Positions 1 through 7,382 of a DNA stretch of 14,329 bases are shown in pieces; positions within the stretch are counted from its first letter, which is position 1, and each line of letters begins with the position of its first letter. Where the stretch lies: the NCBI GenBank assembly GCA_905204635.1, contig CAJLAN010000018.1, positions 1 to 14,329 on the forward strand, given 5' to 3'. The stretch comes from an uncultured Collinsella sp. (GTDB lineage: Bacteria > Actinomycetota > Coriobacteriia > Coriobacteriales > Coriobacteriaceae). The translations under genes were made by a program, and so were the position numbers. The notes below the pieces were generated by a model. That model ran no database searches and had not been told where the DNA came from. It saw only the letters and a program-made list of their open reading frames with translations.

Positions 1-1001
1 ATACCAGTCAGGGTCTCGCGAAGCTTCTTCATCACAGGGCCGATCTCGGTGTATCCAGCCGGGAAGGTCACGGTCTCGTCGGCGCCGTAAACCTTGTTGT
101 CGATTTCGCCAACCGGAGAGATGACGGCAGCGGTGCCGCACAGGCCGCACTCCACAAAGGTGCCGGCCTTGACCTCGGCCCACTCGACGGGGCGCTGGTC
201 AACGGTCATGCCCAGGTCCTGAGCAACCTGAACGAGCGAACGACGGGTGATAGAGGGCAGGATGGAGTCGGTGTGCGACTGCGGAACGACGAGCGTGCCA
301 TCCTCTTTCACGAACAGGACGTTGGCGCCACCGGTCTCCTCGACATAGGTGCGGGACTCGGAGTCGAGATACAGGTTCTCGGCATAGCCCTCGCGATGGG
401 CCTCCATCGTGGGCTTAAGGGACATGGCGTAGTTCAGGCCGGCCTTGATGTTGCCGGTGCCGTGCGGTGCAGCACGGTCATACTCGGAAACGCGCAGCTT
501 GACGGGCTTGAGGCCGCCCTTAAAGTACGGACCGACCGGGGTCACGAGAATGCGGAATGTGTACTCAGGAGCGGGAGCCACGCCGATCACGTCACCGGAG
601 CCGATCATAAACGGACGCACGTACAGGGTCGCACCGGAGCCGAAGGGCGGAACCCACGCGGCGTTGGCAGAAACGACCTGCTTGACGGCCTCAACGAACT
701 TGTCCTTGGGGAACGGGGGCATCTCGAGGCGCTGGGCAGAGTTATACATACGCTCAGCGTTCATGTCGGGACGGAAGCAGACGATGCTGCCGTCCTCGGC
801 GGCGTAGGCCTTCAGGCCCTCAAAGACCTCCTGGCAGTAATGGAAGATACCGCCGCACTCGGAGACATGCAGGGTGTGGTCGGTGGTCAGGCCGCCCTCG
901 TCCCACTCGCCATCCTTCCAATGAGCCTCGTAGCTGTAATCGGTCTTCATGTAGCCAAAGCCGAGGCTACCCCAATCGATATCCTTCTTCTCGACAGTCA
1001 T
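1..1001 (-). CDS. ilvE: Branched-chain amino acid aminotransferase, 3' end cut by window
   Basis: PLP-dependent fold-type IV aminotransferase, cytoplasmic. It interconverts leucine, isoleucine and valine with their 2-oxo acids, using glutamate/2-oxoglutarate: the last step of synthesis and first step of breakdown. The visible 333 residues match the long actinobacterial/eukaryotic BCAT type. They include FEGLKAY near residue 56, YVRPF, and GTGNIKAG with the Schiff-base lysine at K186. EETGGAN follows, with E222 as the likely pyridine-nitrogen partner, then LPSITRRSL and CGTAAVISP. The ATG at 1001 has AAGGAG (1008-1013) six bases upstream, which fixes the start. About 20-40 C-terminal residues should lie beyond position 1. 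It appears to be transcribed alone from a promoter near 1155. Family assignment is very secure; substrate preference is taken from the family. Confidence 0.96.
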   Translation of the reverse strand, partial: MTVEKKDIDWGSLGFGYMKTDYSYEAHWKDGEWDEGGLTTDHTLHVSECGGIFHYCQEVFEGLKAYAAEDGSIVCFRPDMNAERMYNSAQRLEMPPFPKDKFVEAVKQVVSANAAWVPPFGSGATLYVRPFMIGSGDVIGVAPAPEYTFRILVTPVGPYFKGGLKPVKLRVSEYDRAAPHGTGNIKAGLNYAMSLKPTMEAHREGYAENLYLDSESRTYVEETGGANVLFVKEDGTLVVPQSHTDSILPSITRRSLVQVAQDLGMTVDQRPVEWAEVKAGTFVECGLCGTAAVISPVGEIDNKVYGADETVTFPAGYTEIGPVMKKLRETLTG

Positions 1002-1154
1002 ATGTCGCTCCTTACATACACAGTTGCATACTCGCGAACCCGCACGCAAGGACCGAGGCCGACCGCGTCGCAACGTCGCACGCCCGGAGCGTAGAGCCGG
1101 ACGGGACACGCGAGCAGCATCAAAGCCGATGGCACGTCGATTCGCATGCACGAG

Positions 1155-1206
1155 ATTGTACTCCCCGCACGCGTCTGATAAAACGCTTTTCTTTAACTAA
1201 GTAAAG
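1155..1206 (-). promoter_or_regulatory. Probable ilvE promoter with upstream palindrome
   Basis: On the minus strand a TACAAT -10 box (1155-1160) stands 17 bases from a poor -35 (TTTTAT, 1178-1183). Just upstream is an AT-rich tract with the imperfect palindrome CTTTAACTAAGTAAAG (1191-1206; 12 of 16 positions symmetric), a possible activator site. The start point would be near 1148, giving a leader of about 147 nt before ilvE. The rest of 1002-1230 holds no gene I can support beyond a 40-codon reading frame discussed in the findings. Confidence 0.45.
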
Positions 1207-1225
1207 TATTTTCATTTGACCGAAG

Positions 1226-1260
1226 CAAAAAGGCCCGCCACCGTAAGCGGTGACGGGCCT
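1226..1260 (-). terminator. Rho-independent terminator of dedA
   Basis: Read on the minus strand, a 13-bp stem (AGGCCCGTCACCG paired with CGGTGGCGGGCCT, one G-U wobble) with loop CTTA is followed by TTTTTGC. It lies 39 bases after the stop codon of the DedA gene and separates it from ilvE. Confidence 0.9.
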
Positions 1261-1298
1261 CAACTGTACGGTCTGCGCGCTGGCTCGAGCTAGGCGTT

Positions 1299-1937
1299 CT
1301 ATTTACCCAGCTTGGCCTTAACCAGACCGACCACGGTCGGGATGATCGACACGGCAACGATGCCGATAATCAGCAGCTCAAAGTGCTCCTGCACAAAGGG
1401 AATGCCGCCAAAGAAGTAGCCCAGCAGCGTAAAGACCGTCGACCAGGTAATGCCGCCCAGCACGTTAAAGACGACAAAGTTGCGCCAGTGCATGCCGCCC
1501 ATGCCAGCGATAAAGGGCACAAAGGTGCGGATAAACGGGAAGAAGCGACCCAGGAAGATGGCCAGGTGACCCCACTTGTCCAAGAAGTCCTCGGACTTTT
1601 TGATGCGCTCGGGCGTCATGGCCTTGACCTTGCCCGAAGCGATGATCTTGCGGCCAAAGAAGTGACCGATCATAAAGTTGCACTGATCGCCCAAAATGGC
1701 AGCGGCCCATGCGGTGGCCAGAAGCGCCACGATGTTAAAGCCGCCGTTGTGGGCAAAGAAACCCGAGGCGAACAGCAGCGAATCACCGGGAAGGAACGGG
1801 AAGAACACCACGCCCGTCTCGATAAAGATGATCAGGAACACGCAGCCGTAGGCCATAAGCGGGCCGGCGGCGATCCAGCTGGCGATCGCGGTGCGCGGGT
1901 CCTTAAGCAGCTCGGCAATAAAATTGATGAAACCCAT
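1299..1937 (-). CDS. DedA family inner-membrane protein
   Basis: A 212-residue polytopic membrane protein of the DedA/SNARE-associated (PF09335) superfamily. Members are thought to act in lipid flipping or scrambling (undecaprenyl phosphate, phosphatidylethanolamine) and in proton-dependent envelope homeostasis. The signature FIETGVVFFPFLPGDSLLF spans residues 38-56 and contains E40 and D52. FLGRFFPFIRTFVPF (128-142) carries R131 and R137. These four match the charged residues known to be essential in E. coli YqjA/YghB, at almost the same spacing. Hydrophobic stretches lie near 25-50, 66-85, 135-175 and 187-207. The ATG at 1937 has GAGAGG nine bases upstream; a TTG at 1976 in frame would add 13 unlikely residues. 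Nothing nearby suggests a specific substrate. Confidence 0.93.
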   Translation of the reverse strand: MGFINFIAELLKDPRTAIASWIAAGPLMAYGCVFLIIFIETGVVFFPFLPGDSLLFASGFFAHNGGFNIVALLATAWAAAILGDQCNFMIGHFFGRKIIASGKVKAMTPERIKKSEDFLDKWGHLAIFLGRFFPFIRTFVPFIAGMGGMHWRNFVVFNVLGGITWSTVFTLLGYFFGGIPFVQEHFELLIIGIVAVSIIPTVVGLVKAKLGK

Positions 1938-1983
1938 GAAGTAAAACCTCTCAGTTGTGGGCGCGGATACGTCCAAGTTGACC

Positions 1984-1989
1984 AGTATA
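1984..1989 (-). promoter_or_regulatory. Probable dedA -10 box
   Basis: TATACT on the minus strand, giving a start near 1977 and a 40-nt leader. The expected -35 position lies in GC-rich sequence with no good match, so the promoter may be weak or need an activator. Confidence 0.4.
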
Positions 1990-2091
1990 CGGTTGCGGCG
2001 CGGGCGCGGGCCAAACCCCTCAAAAGTCTTACTTCATTACCAGCAAGTTTGCATAACTGACACTTGTCGCCCAAAGCAAAGCAAGATCGCC

Positions 2092-2120
2092 CTTCCTAAT
2101 CCCTAGCGAATCGCTATACT
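2092..2120 (+). promoter_or_regulatory. Probable cysE promoter overlapped by a 13-bp palindrome
   Basis: A TATACT -10 box lies at 2115-2120; the -35 is weak (around TTCCTA, 2093-2098). A perfect palindrome, TAGCGA-A-TCGCTA (2104-2116), fills the spacer and runs into the -10, a typical position for a repressor operator. The cysE start follows about 40 bases downstream. Confidence 0.5.
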
Positions 2121-2161
2121 TTATTGAATCGCATTGTCACGGTGCTAAGGGAGGGCGGCCG

Positions 2162-2866
2162 GTGAGCTTTATCAACACCATTCGAGAGGACATCAAGACC
2201 GTCCAGGCGCAAGACCCCGCCGCGCAAAACGGTCTGGTCATCTTCCTTTCCTATCCTGGCCTGCACGCCAAGTGGAATCACGTGCCCGAGCACTGGCTGT
2301 GGGAACACGGCCATCGATCGCTTGCCCGTGTGCTCTCGCAGTTAACCCGCCACATCACCGGCGTCGAGATTCATCCCGCCGCGCAGATTGGCAAGCACTT
2401 CTTTATCGACCACGCCATGGGCGTCGTTATTGGCGAGACCGCCATCGTGGGCGACGACTGTGTGCTCTACCAGGGCGTCACGCTCGGCGGCACCGGCAAC
2501 GAGACCGGCAAGCGTCACCCCACCCTGGGCAACAATGTCACGGTGGGCACGGGCGCCAAGGTGCTTGGCAACATCCACATCGGCAACAACGTCAAAATCG
2601 GCGGCAACTCGGTCGTCGTCAAGGACGTGCCCGACAACTGCACCGTCGTGGGCGTGCCCGGGCGCATCATCAAGCGCAACGGCTGCCGCGTGTTCGAGGA
2701 GAGCTTCGACGCCAAGCAGCATCGCGAGTACATGCCCGACGATGCCGCCGAGCAGAGCGCCCTCAACCGTCAGGGCATCACCGAAAACGCCCGTCGCGTC
2801 AAGGAACTCGAGCAAGAGGTGGCCGAGCTCAAAGCCCTCGTCGCCAAGCTCGTGGACGAGCGCTAG
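2162..2866 (+). CDS. cysE: Serine O-acetyltransferase
   Basis: Transfers acetyl from acetyl-CoA to L-serine, making O-acetylserine for cysteine synthesis, in the cytoplasm. This 234-residue protein is the short Gram-positive form, lacking most of the helical N-terminal region of the 273-residue E. coli enzyme. A left-handed beta-helix of hexapeptide repeats covers roughly residues 65-170. It carries GVEIHP (67-72), [13 protein letters not shown] (81-93, likely catalytic D83/H84), QGVTLGGTG (104-112) and KRHP with H119. Residues 207-234 form a charged heptad-like helix ([17 protein letters not shown]), probably a coiled-coil tail. The start is GTG, preceded by AAGGGAGGG (2147-2155) at six bases. 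It is monocistronic: divergent from dedA and convergent with the ABC operon. The usual partner cysK is not in this window. Confidence 0.95.
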   Translation: MSFINTIREDIKTVQAQDPAAQNGLVIFLSYPGLHAKWNHVPEHWLWEHGHRSLARVLSQLTRHITGVEIHPAAQIGKHFFIDHAMGVVIGETAIVGDDCVLYQGVTLGGTGNETGKRHPTLGNNVTVGTGAKVLGNIHIGNNVKIGGNSVVVKDVPDNCTVVGVPGRIIKRNGCRVFEESFDAKQHREYMPDDAAEQSALNRQGITENARRVKELEQEVAELKALVAKLVDER

Positions 2867-2903
2867 AAGCGGACGGCCACCGACAACATTGACGCCAACA
2901 CAA

Positions 2904-2943
2904 AAGGCGCGCCAGGGAATCCGCCCCCGGCGCGCCTTCTTTT
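2904..2943. terminator. Bidirectional terminator between cysE and the ABC operon
   Basis: A perfect 10-bp stem (AAGGCGCGCC, 2904-2913, with GGCGCGCCTT, 2929-2938) encloses a 15-nt loop. It ends in CTTTT on the plus strand and TTTTG on the minus strand. It sits 37 bases after the cysE stop and 38 bases after the last ABC gene, so it can serve both. Confidence 0.88.
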
Positions 2944-2976
2944 CGATGTGATATGCGGGGCTGCCCCTTTGTCTCC

Positions 2977-4977
2977 TTATGCGAACTGGCTTAGGTAGAG
3001 GTCGGCATAAGCACCCTCGGCAGCCAGCAGCTCCTTGTGCGTACCCTGCTCGATGATATTGCCGTGATCCATGACCAGGATGAGGTCGGCATCGACGATT
3101 GTCGACAGACGGTGCGCGATCACAAAGCTCGTGCGCCCGCGCATGAGCGCGTCCATAGCACGGCCGATGGCGAGCTCGGTGCGCGTGTCCACGCTCGACG
3201 TCGCCTCGTCCAGGATGAGGATCGCCGGGTTGTTGAGCAGCACGCGCGCGATGGTCAGCAGCTGACGTTGGCCCTGGCTGATGCTCTCGGCATCGTTAGC
3301 CACACGCGTGTCGTAGCCCTGCGGCATGGTGCGCACAAAGAAGTCGACCTGAGCGGCACGTGCAGCCGCGACAATCTCCTCGCGCGTCGCCTCGGGACAG
3401 CCATAGGCGATGTTCTCGGCAATGGTGCCATCGAACAGCCAGGCGTCCTGCAACACCATGCCAAACTGCTGGCGCAGCTCGCCGCGGTCCATGCGGCTCG
3501 TGTCCACACCGTCGAGGGTAATGCGACCACCGTCGATCTCGTAGAAGCGCATGAGCAGATTGATGAGCGTGGTCTTACCCGCACCCGTGGTTCCCACCAC
3601 CGCGATCTTCTGACCCGGCTCGGCGGTAAACGACACGTCGCGCATAAGCGGCTTGTCGGGCGAATATCCAAAGCGCACGTGCTCAAAAGCGACACGGCCC
3701 TCCACCTTGCCCGGCAGCTTGGCGGCGGCCGCCGGCAACGGATCGGCTTCCATCTCGGACTCGTCGAGCAGGTCGAACACGCGCTCGGCGCTCGCCAGCG
3801 CGCTCTGCAGCGAGTTAAAGGTAAACGACAGCTGCGTCATGGGCTCGGACGCCTCATAGATAAACTGGAAGAACGCCTGGAACACGCCGACGGTCATATG
3901 CCCGGCAACCAACATGCTGCAGCCCACAAGCGCAATCACGATTTGCGCCAAGCGGCCAATAAAGCGCACCGCGGGACCGACGGCGTTAATCATAAAGTCG
4001 GCCTTGGTGCTCACGCGTGCCAGCTCCTTCGAAGCCTCGTGCACCTCGGCAGAGCTCTGGAGCTCGCGGTTAAACGCACGGATCACCAGACGGCCCGAGT
4101 AGCCTTCCTCGACCGCGCTCGTAATCTTGGACACCCACTCCTGGCGCTCGCCCGTTACATCGTGCGTGCGGCGCGAAACGACCTTCGTCACCAGCAGCGA
4201 AAGCGCCGTAAAGAACAAAAAGACGAGCGTGAGCGGCACGCTAAACACGAACATCACGCTCACGGCGCCCACCACGGTACCGATCGACACCAGAAGCTGC
4301 AGCAAGCCGCGCTGCATGCTCTCGGACATCTTGTCCAAGTCGTTGGTCGCACGGCTGACGACCTCGCCGGGACGATGCGCATCAAAGTAGGCAAGCGGCA
4401 GACGGTTGAGCTTTTGAGCGATGCGGTTGCGTAGGCGCAGGTTGAGGCGCTCGGCAACGCTCGACATCAAAAAGCTCTGAAGCGCGTAGAACGAGGCGGC
4501 GGCGGTCCAGATCATAAAGTAGATAAAGATGGTCCTGCCGCAGTTCTCCCAGGTAATGCTGAAGGTAGCGTTGTTGGCAAACGCCAGCTTCATGTGCCCC
4601 CACAGCTCATCGATCACGCGGGCGCTGTAAGCCGGCGCCGCGGTGTTAAAGATGACATAGAACATGATGCTCGCGAACACGATATAGAAGCGCCAATGGT
4701 CGCCGGCGGCCTCGCTCCACAGGCGGCGCACTGTCGCCCAGGTGTCGCGGGGCGTCTCGTCCTCGTCCTCGTCGTCAACGTCGCGCATGCGCTCCGCCTC
4801 GGCGCGGGCGCGCTCGTCCTCGGCGCGCTCGTTTTCCTCGTAGAGTGCCTGGCGGCGAGCCTCGCGCTCCGCCGCCTTGGCGGCTTCGTCCAGGTCGGGC
4901 GCGACGCCCGTCTCCTCGACTGTCTCTGCAACCGCGGCGCCATCGGCGATGCCCTGCTTTTTGAACTCCTCGGTCAT
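2977..4977 (-). CDS. ABC exporter half-transporter (canonical ATP-site subunit)
   Basis: A 666-residue multidrug/lipid-type ABC exporter: one six-helix membrane domain (about 95-405) then one nucleotide-binding domain (about 425-660). Motifs are Walker A GTTGAGKTT (462-470), Q-loop Q510, signature ISQGQ (566-570), Walker B ILILDE with catalytic E591, and switch H622. The signature is degenerate (Q for the first G of SGGQ), whereas Walker A, B and H-loop are intact. The first 80 or so residues are a highly charged, Ala/Glu/Arg-rich soluble extension ending in DVDDEDEDE, absent from most homologues. The ATG at 4977 is one base after the upstream stop. AAGGGAGGTGA lies inside the end of that gene, so translation is coupled. 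A GTG at 4986 lies within the Shine-Dalgarno and is rejected. Substrate unknown. Confidence 0.93.
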   Translation of the reverse strand: MTEEFKKQGIADGAAVAETVEETGVAPDLDEAAKAAEREARRQALYEENERAEDERARAEAERMRDVDDEDEDETPRDTWATVRRLWSEAAGDHWRFYIVFASIMFYVIFNTAAPAYSARVIDELWGHMKLAFANNATFSITWENCGRTIFIYFMIWTAAASFYALQSFLMSSVAERLNLRLRNRIAQKLNRLPLAYFDAHRPGEVVSRATNDLDKMSESMQRGLLQLLVSIGTVVGAVSVMFVFSVPLTLVFLFFTALSLLVTKVVSRRTHDVTGERQEWVSKITSAVEEGYSGRLVIRAFNRELQSSAEVHEASKELARVSTKADFMINAVGPAVRFIGRLAQIVIALVGCSMLVAGHMTVGVFQAFFQFIYEASEPMTQLSFTFNSLQSALASAERVFDLLDESEMEADPLPAAAAKLPGKVEGRVAFEHVRFGYSPDKPLMRDVSFTAEPGQKIAVVGTTGAGKTTLINLLMRFYEIDGGRITLDGVDTSRMDRGELRQQFGMVLQDAWLFDGTIAENIAYGCPEATREEIVAAARAAQVDFFVRTMPQGYDTRVANDAESISQGQRQLLTIARVLLNNPAILILDEATSSVDTRTELAIGRAMDALMRGRTSFVIAHRLSTIVDADLILVMDHGNIIEQGTHKELLAAEGAYADLYLSQFA

Positions 4978-4978
4978 G

Positions 4979-6715
4979 CTACTCACCTCCCTTCATCTGC
5001 GATTCCGCAATAGCACGGTACACCTCGCAGGTTTCCATGAGCTCGTCGTGCGTGCCTAGGCCCACGATCTCGCCGTCTTTGAGCACCACAATCTGATCGG
5101 CATGCAAAATAGTCGAGATGCGCTGGGCGATAATGAGCACCGCGGCATCGCGCGTCTCGTCCTGCAGCGCATGGCGCAGCGCCGCATCGGTCTTAAAGTC
5201 CAGGGCTGAAAAACTGTCGTCGAAGATATATAGATCGGCGCGCTTCATGAGTGCGCGGGCAATGGCCAGGCGTTGGCGCTGGCCGCCCGAAAAGTTCGTG
5301 CCGCCCTGGGATACCGGTGTATCGAGCCCCTGGGGCTGATCGAGCACAAAGGTGCTCTGGGCAACCTCCAGCGCATGGAGCATGTCAGCCTCGGTCGCGC
5401 CCTCGTTGCCAAAGCGCAGGTTGCTTGCAACGGTGCCCGAGAACAGCCACGCCTTCTGCGGCACATAAGCGATATGCCCGCGAATCTCACCTTGCGAAAG
5501 GTCGCGCAGGTCAACGCCGTTCAGGCGAATGGCGCCCTTCGTGGCATCGTGAAAGCGAAGCAAGAGCTTGGCCACCGTCGACTTGCCCGAACCCGTCGAG
5601 CCTACAATCGCCGTGGTCTGGCCACGGCGACAGGCAAAGCTCAGGTCGCACAGGGTGTCCTCGTCGGCATCGTCAAAACGGAACGACATATGGTCGAACA
5701 CGGCAACCGCATCGGCACCGTCAACAGGCTCCGCCGCGCACGTGTCCAGCGTGCGCTTGCCGTCCACGATGCTCGGCTCAATCTCCAACACCTGCTGCGC
5801 ACGGTTCAGACACGCCGCGGCGCGCGGAAGCGTCAGAATCACCATCTGCGCCATCATCACAAAGAACAGGATCAGGATCGCATACTCCAGCACGGCCGAG
5901 ATGCTGCCGATCTGCATGGCATGGACACCCACGCGGTTGCCGCCCACCCACAGCACCGCCACCTCGGCGATGTTCATCAAAAAGAAGCTGGAACTGTCGA
6001 GACCCACAAACAGGTGGTTGACCTTGATGGCATTGGCTGCGTAATCGCTAAACACCTCGTCCAGGCGCTGCTCCTCGTGGCGCTCCTTGTTAAATGCGCG
6101 GATGACGCGCACGCCCACGATGTTCTCGCGCAGCACCACGTTCATGCGGTCGATAAAGCTCTGCAGGCGCATAAAGATCGGCGCGGCGTTGGCAACGGTA
6201 AAGACCGCCGCCACCAGCACGATCGCAACGACCACACCCAGCAGCGTGCCCATGGCAGGATCGATAAACCAGGCAAAGATGATGCCCGCCACGGCCAAGA
6301 ACGGTACCGGCAGCACCAGCTGAATCGTCTGAAGGACAGCTTGCTGAATCACGTTGATGTCGTTGAGCGAGCGCGTGATCATCGAACCCGTGCCAAAGCG
6401 CTCAAAGTCGCTGGCGGACAGCTCGAGCGACTTGTCGTACACGGCATTGCGGATATCGCAGGCCACGTTGGCGGCCAGGCGCGCCGAAAGATAGCAGCCC
6501 AGCACCGTGCCGCCGCTGGCCATGCCGGTCGCGATAAGCATGTACAGGCCGTTGCGTAAAATATAGTCGACATCGCCCGTGGTAATACCGGTGTTGACCA
6601 TGTTCGCCAGCATCGTGGGAACCAACAGCGTACCGACGTTATCTATCAGCACCGCAAACAGCGTCACCGCAATCAGACCGCGGTACGGCCTCATAAACCT
6701 CATTAAGAGTCGCAT
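4979..6715 (-). CDS. ABC exporter half-transporter (degenerate ATP-site subunit)
   Basis: A 578-residue half-transporter with a membrane domain at about 10-310 and a nucleotide-binding domain at about 335-570. Motifs are Walker A GSTGSGKST (372-380), Q420 and an intact signature FSGGQ (475-479). Walker B reads LYIFDD, with D500 in place of the catalytic glutamate, and the switch histidine is replaced by Q531 (IIAQRIST). This is the mirror image of its downstream partner. The pair therefore has one hydrolytic site (partner's Walker motifs with this signature) and one degenerate site, as in heterodimeric exporters such as TM287/288 and BmrCD. The ATG at 6715 overlaps the end of marR by 13 bases and has GAGGGGGA upstream. 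Export of a toxic compound, drug or lipid is the family expectation; the substrate cannot be read from sequence. Confidence 0.94.
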   Translation of the reverse strand: MRLLMRFMRPYRGLIAVTLFAVLIDNVGTLLVPTMLANMVNTGITTGDVDYILRNGLYMLIATGMASGGTVLGCYLSARLAANVACDIRNAVYDKSLELSASDFERFGTGSMITRSLNDINVIQQAVLQTIQLVLPVPFLAVAGIIFAWFIDPAMGTLLGVVVAIVLVAAVFTVANAAPIFMRLQSFIDRMNVVLRENIVGVRVIRAFNKERHEEQRLDEVFSDYAANAIKVNHLFVGLDSSSFFLMNIAEVAVLWVGGNRVGVHAMQIGSISAVLEYAILILFFVMMAQMVILTLPRAAACLNRAQQVLEIEPSIVDGKRTLDTCAAEPVDGADAVAVFDHMSFRFDDADEDTLCDLSFACRRGQTTAIVGSTGSGKSTVAKLLLRFHDATKGAIRLNGVDLRDLSQGEIRGHIAYVPQKAWLFSGTVASNLRFGNEGATEADMLHALEVAQSTFVLDQPQGLDTPVSQGGTNFSGGQRQRLAIARALMKRADLYIFDDSFSALDFKTDAALRHALQDETRDAAVLIIAQRISTILHADQIVVLKDGEIVGLGTHDELMETCEVYRAIAESQMKGGE

Positions 6716-7215
6716 GTGTCCCCCTCGCCCTTATCGTCAGCCTCGTTCTCGGCGGCCACTTGCCGTTTAAATGCCTCGCACTCTTCGTTCAGAACATGGG
6801 AGAACTTACCGACCAAGCGCATGATCTCGCGCTGTTCCCACGGCTCGAGTGCCTCGAATGCCTGTTGCTCGGCTTTTTGCGCCGGCAACGCGTAGCGCTT
6901 GGCAAACTGCACGCCTTCTTCGGTCAGTCGCACAACCTTGTTCTTACGACTGCCCTCGGCAAACTCCAACGTCGCAAGCCCTCGCGCCCTAAGCGTCTTA
7001 ATCGCCGAATTGATGGTCTGTTTGCTATAGAACCATTCGCTTGTCAGACGACTTACAGCAATGCTCCCGCCCGCCGTACTGGTGTCGACGAGCATCCAAT
7101 AGGCACAGTCCGAAAGACCGCAGGTGCGCGCGAACTCCGAATAGATACGGTCAAGCCCGTTGAGCATCCGGTCGAAATCGACCAGGCTAACTGCACTATT
7201 CATCTCTCCCACCAT
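6703..7215 (-). CDS. MarR family transcriptional regulator
   Basis: A 170-residue winged-helix protein of the MarR family, which usually bind DNA as dimers and let go on binding small ligands. Residues 50-110 form the winged helix: AVSRLTSEW, recognition helix around SKQTINSAIKTLRARG (64-79), and wing ATLEFAEGSRKNKVVRLTEEG (81-101). Long helices at both ends would make the dimer. The last 15 residues are acidic and overlap the first ABC gene. It heads the exporter operon and most likely controls it and itself, since its promoter is covered by repeats (next entry). The start is uncertain: ATG 7215 has no Shine-Dalgarno, and ATG 7203 (MNSAV) has GGGAG only two bases away. I give the longer form. 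Confidence 0.9.
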   Translation of the reverse strand: MVGEMNSAVSLVDFDRMLNGLDRIYSEFARTCGLSDCAYWMLVDTSTAGGSIAVSRLTSEWFYSKQTINSAIKTLRARGLATLEFAEGSRKNKVVRLTEEGVQFAKRYALPAQKAEQQAFEALEPWEQREIMRLVGKFSHVLNEECEAFKRQVAAENEADDKGEGDTCDS

Positions 7216-7219
7216 TCGA

Positions 7220-7276
7220 TAGTCCGAGTTTTGACTAATTTGTTTTTAGATTAGTCCGAGATTTGACCATCGTCAA
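7220..7276 (-). promoter_or_regulatory. marR-exporter promoter with operator repeats
   Basis: On the minus strand, TTGACG (-35, 7271-7276) and TAATCT (-10, 7248-7253) are 17 bases apart, with a start near 7241. A 16-bp direct repeat occurs twice, TAGTCCGAGTTTTGAC (7220-7235) and TAGTCCGAGATTTGAC (7252-7267), with one mismatch and start points 32 bp apart. A perfect inverted repeat GACTAAT / ATTAGTC (7233-7239, 7250-7256) overlaps the -10. A further TTGAC-CATC-GTCAA (7263-7276) covers the -35. The placement fits repression by the MarR product. Confidence 0.75.
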
Positions 7277-7319
7277 TAAGTTCGTTATATATGGTCGGCT
7301 CTACATTGCATATCGACAG

Positions 7320-7355
7320 AAAAAGACCGCCGGCGCGGGGGCGGCGCCGGCGGTC
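7320..7355 (-). terminator. Strong Rho-independent terminator of the 96-residue gene
   Basis: A perfect 12-bp GC-rich stem (GACCGCCGGCGC, 7325-7336, with GCGCCGGCGGTC, 7344-7355) with a 7-nt loop. It is followed on the minus strand by TTTTTC and lies 28 bases after the stop codon. Confidence 0.92.
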
Positions 7356-7382
7356 ACGCGAGAATAGCGATGTATTTGCCCG

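Noticed and set aside
273..1094. A 273-codon plus-strand frame overlapping ilvE
   Set aside because: Antisense to a well-conserved aminotransferase; composition is typical of a shadow frame and it runs into the ilvE promoter side without any start signal.
2906..2936. GGCGCGCC pairs as restriction-site or phage attachment repeats
   Set aside because: They form the stem of a bidirectional terminator between convergent genes, which explains them fully.
5273..6559. A 428-codon open frame on the plus strand antisense to the ABC gene, and similar long antisense frames at 3037-4434, 9283-10485 and 10704-11669
   Set aside because: All lie opposite clearly recognised genes, have no Shine-Dalgarno, and encode His/Arg/Gln-rich sequence without domains. 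They are mirror frames produced by GC-rich codon bias.
4979..6715. Possible inactivated ABC gene because of D500 and Q531
   Set aside because: These changes are the normal pattern for the degenerate half of heterodimeric exporters and match the partner's altered signature; the frame is intact.
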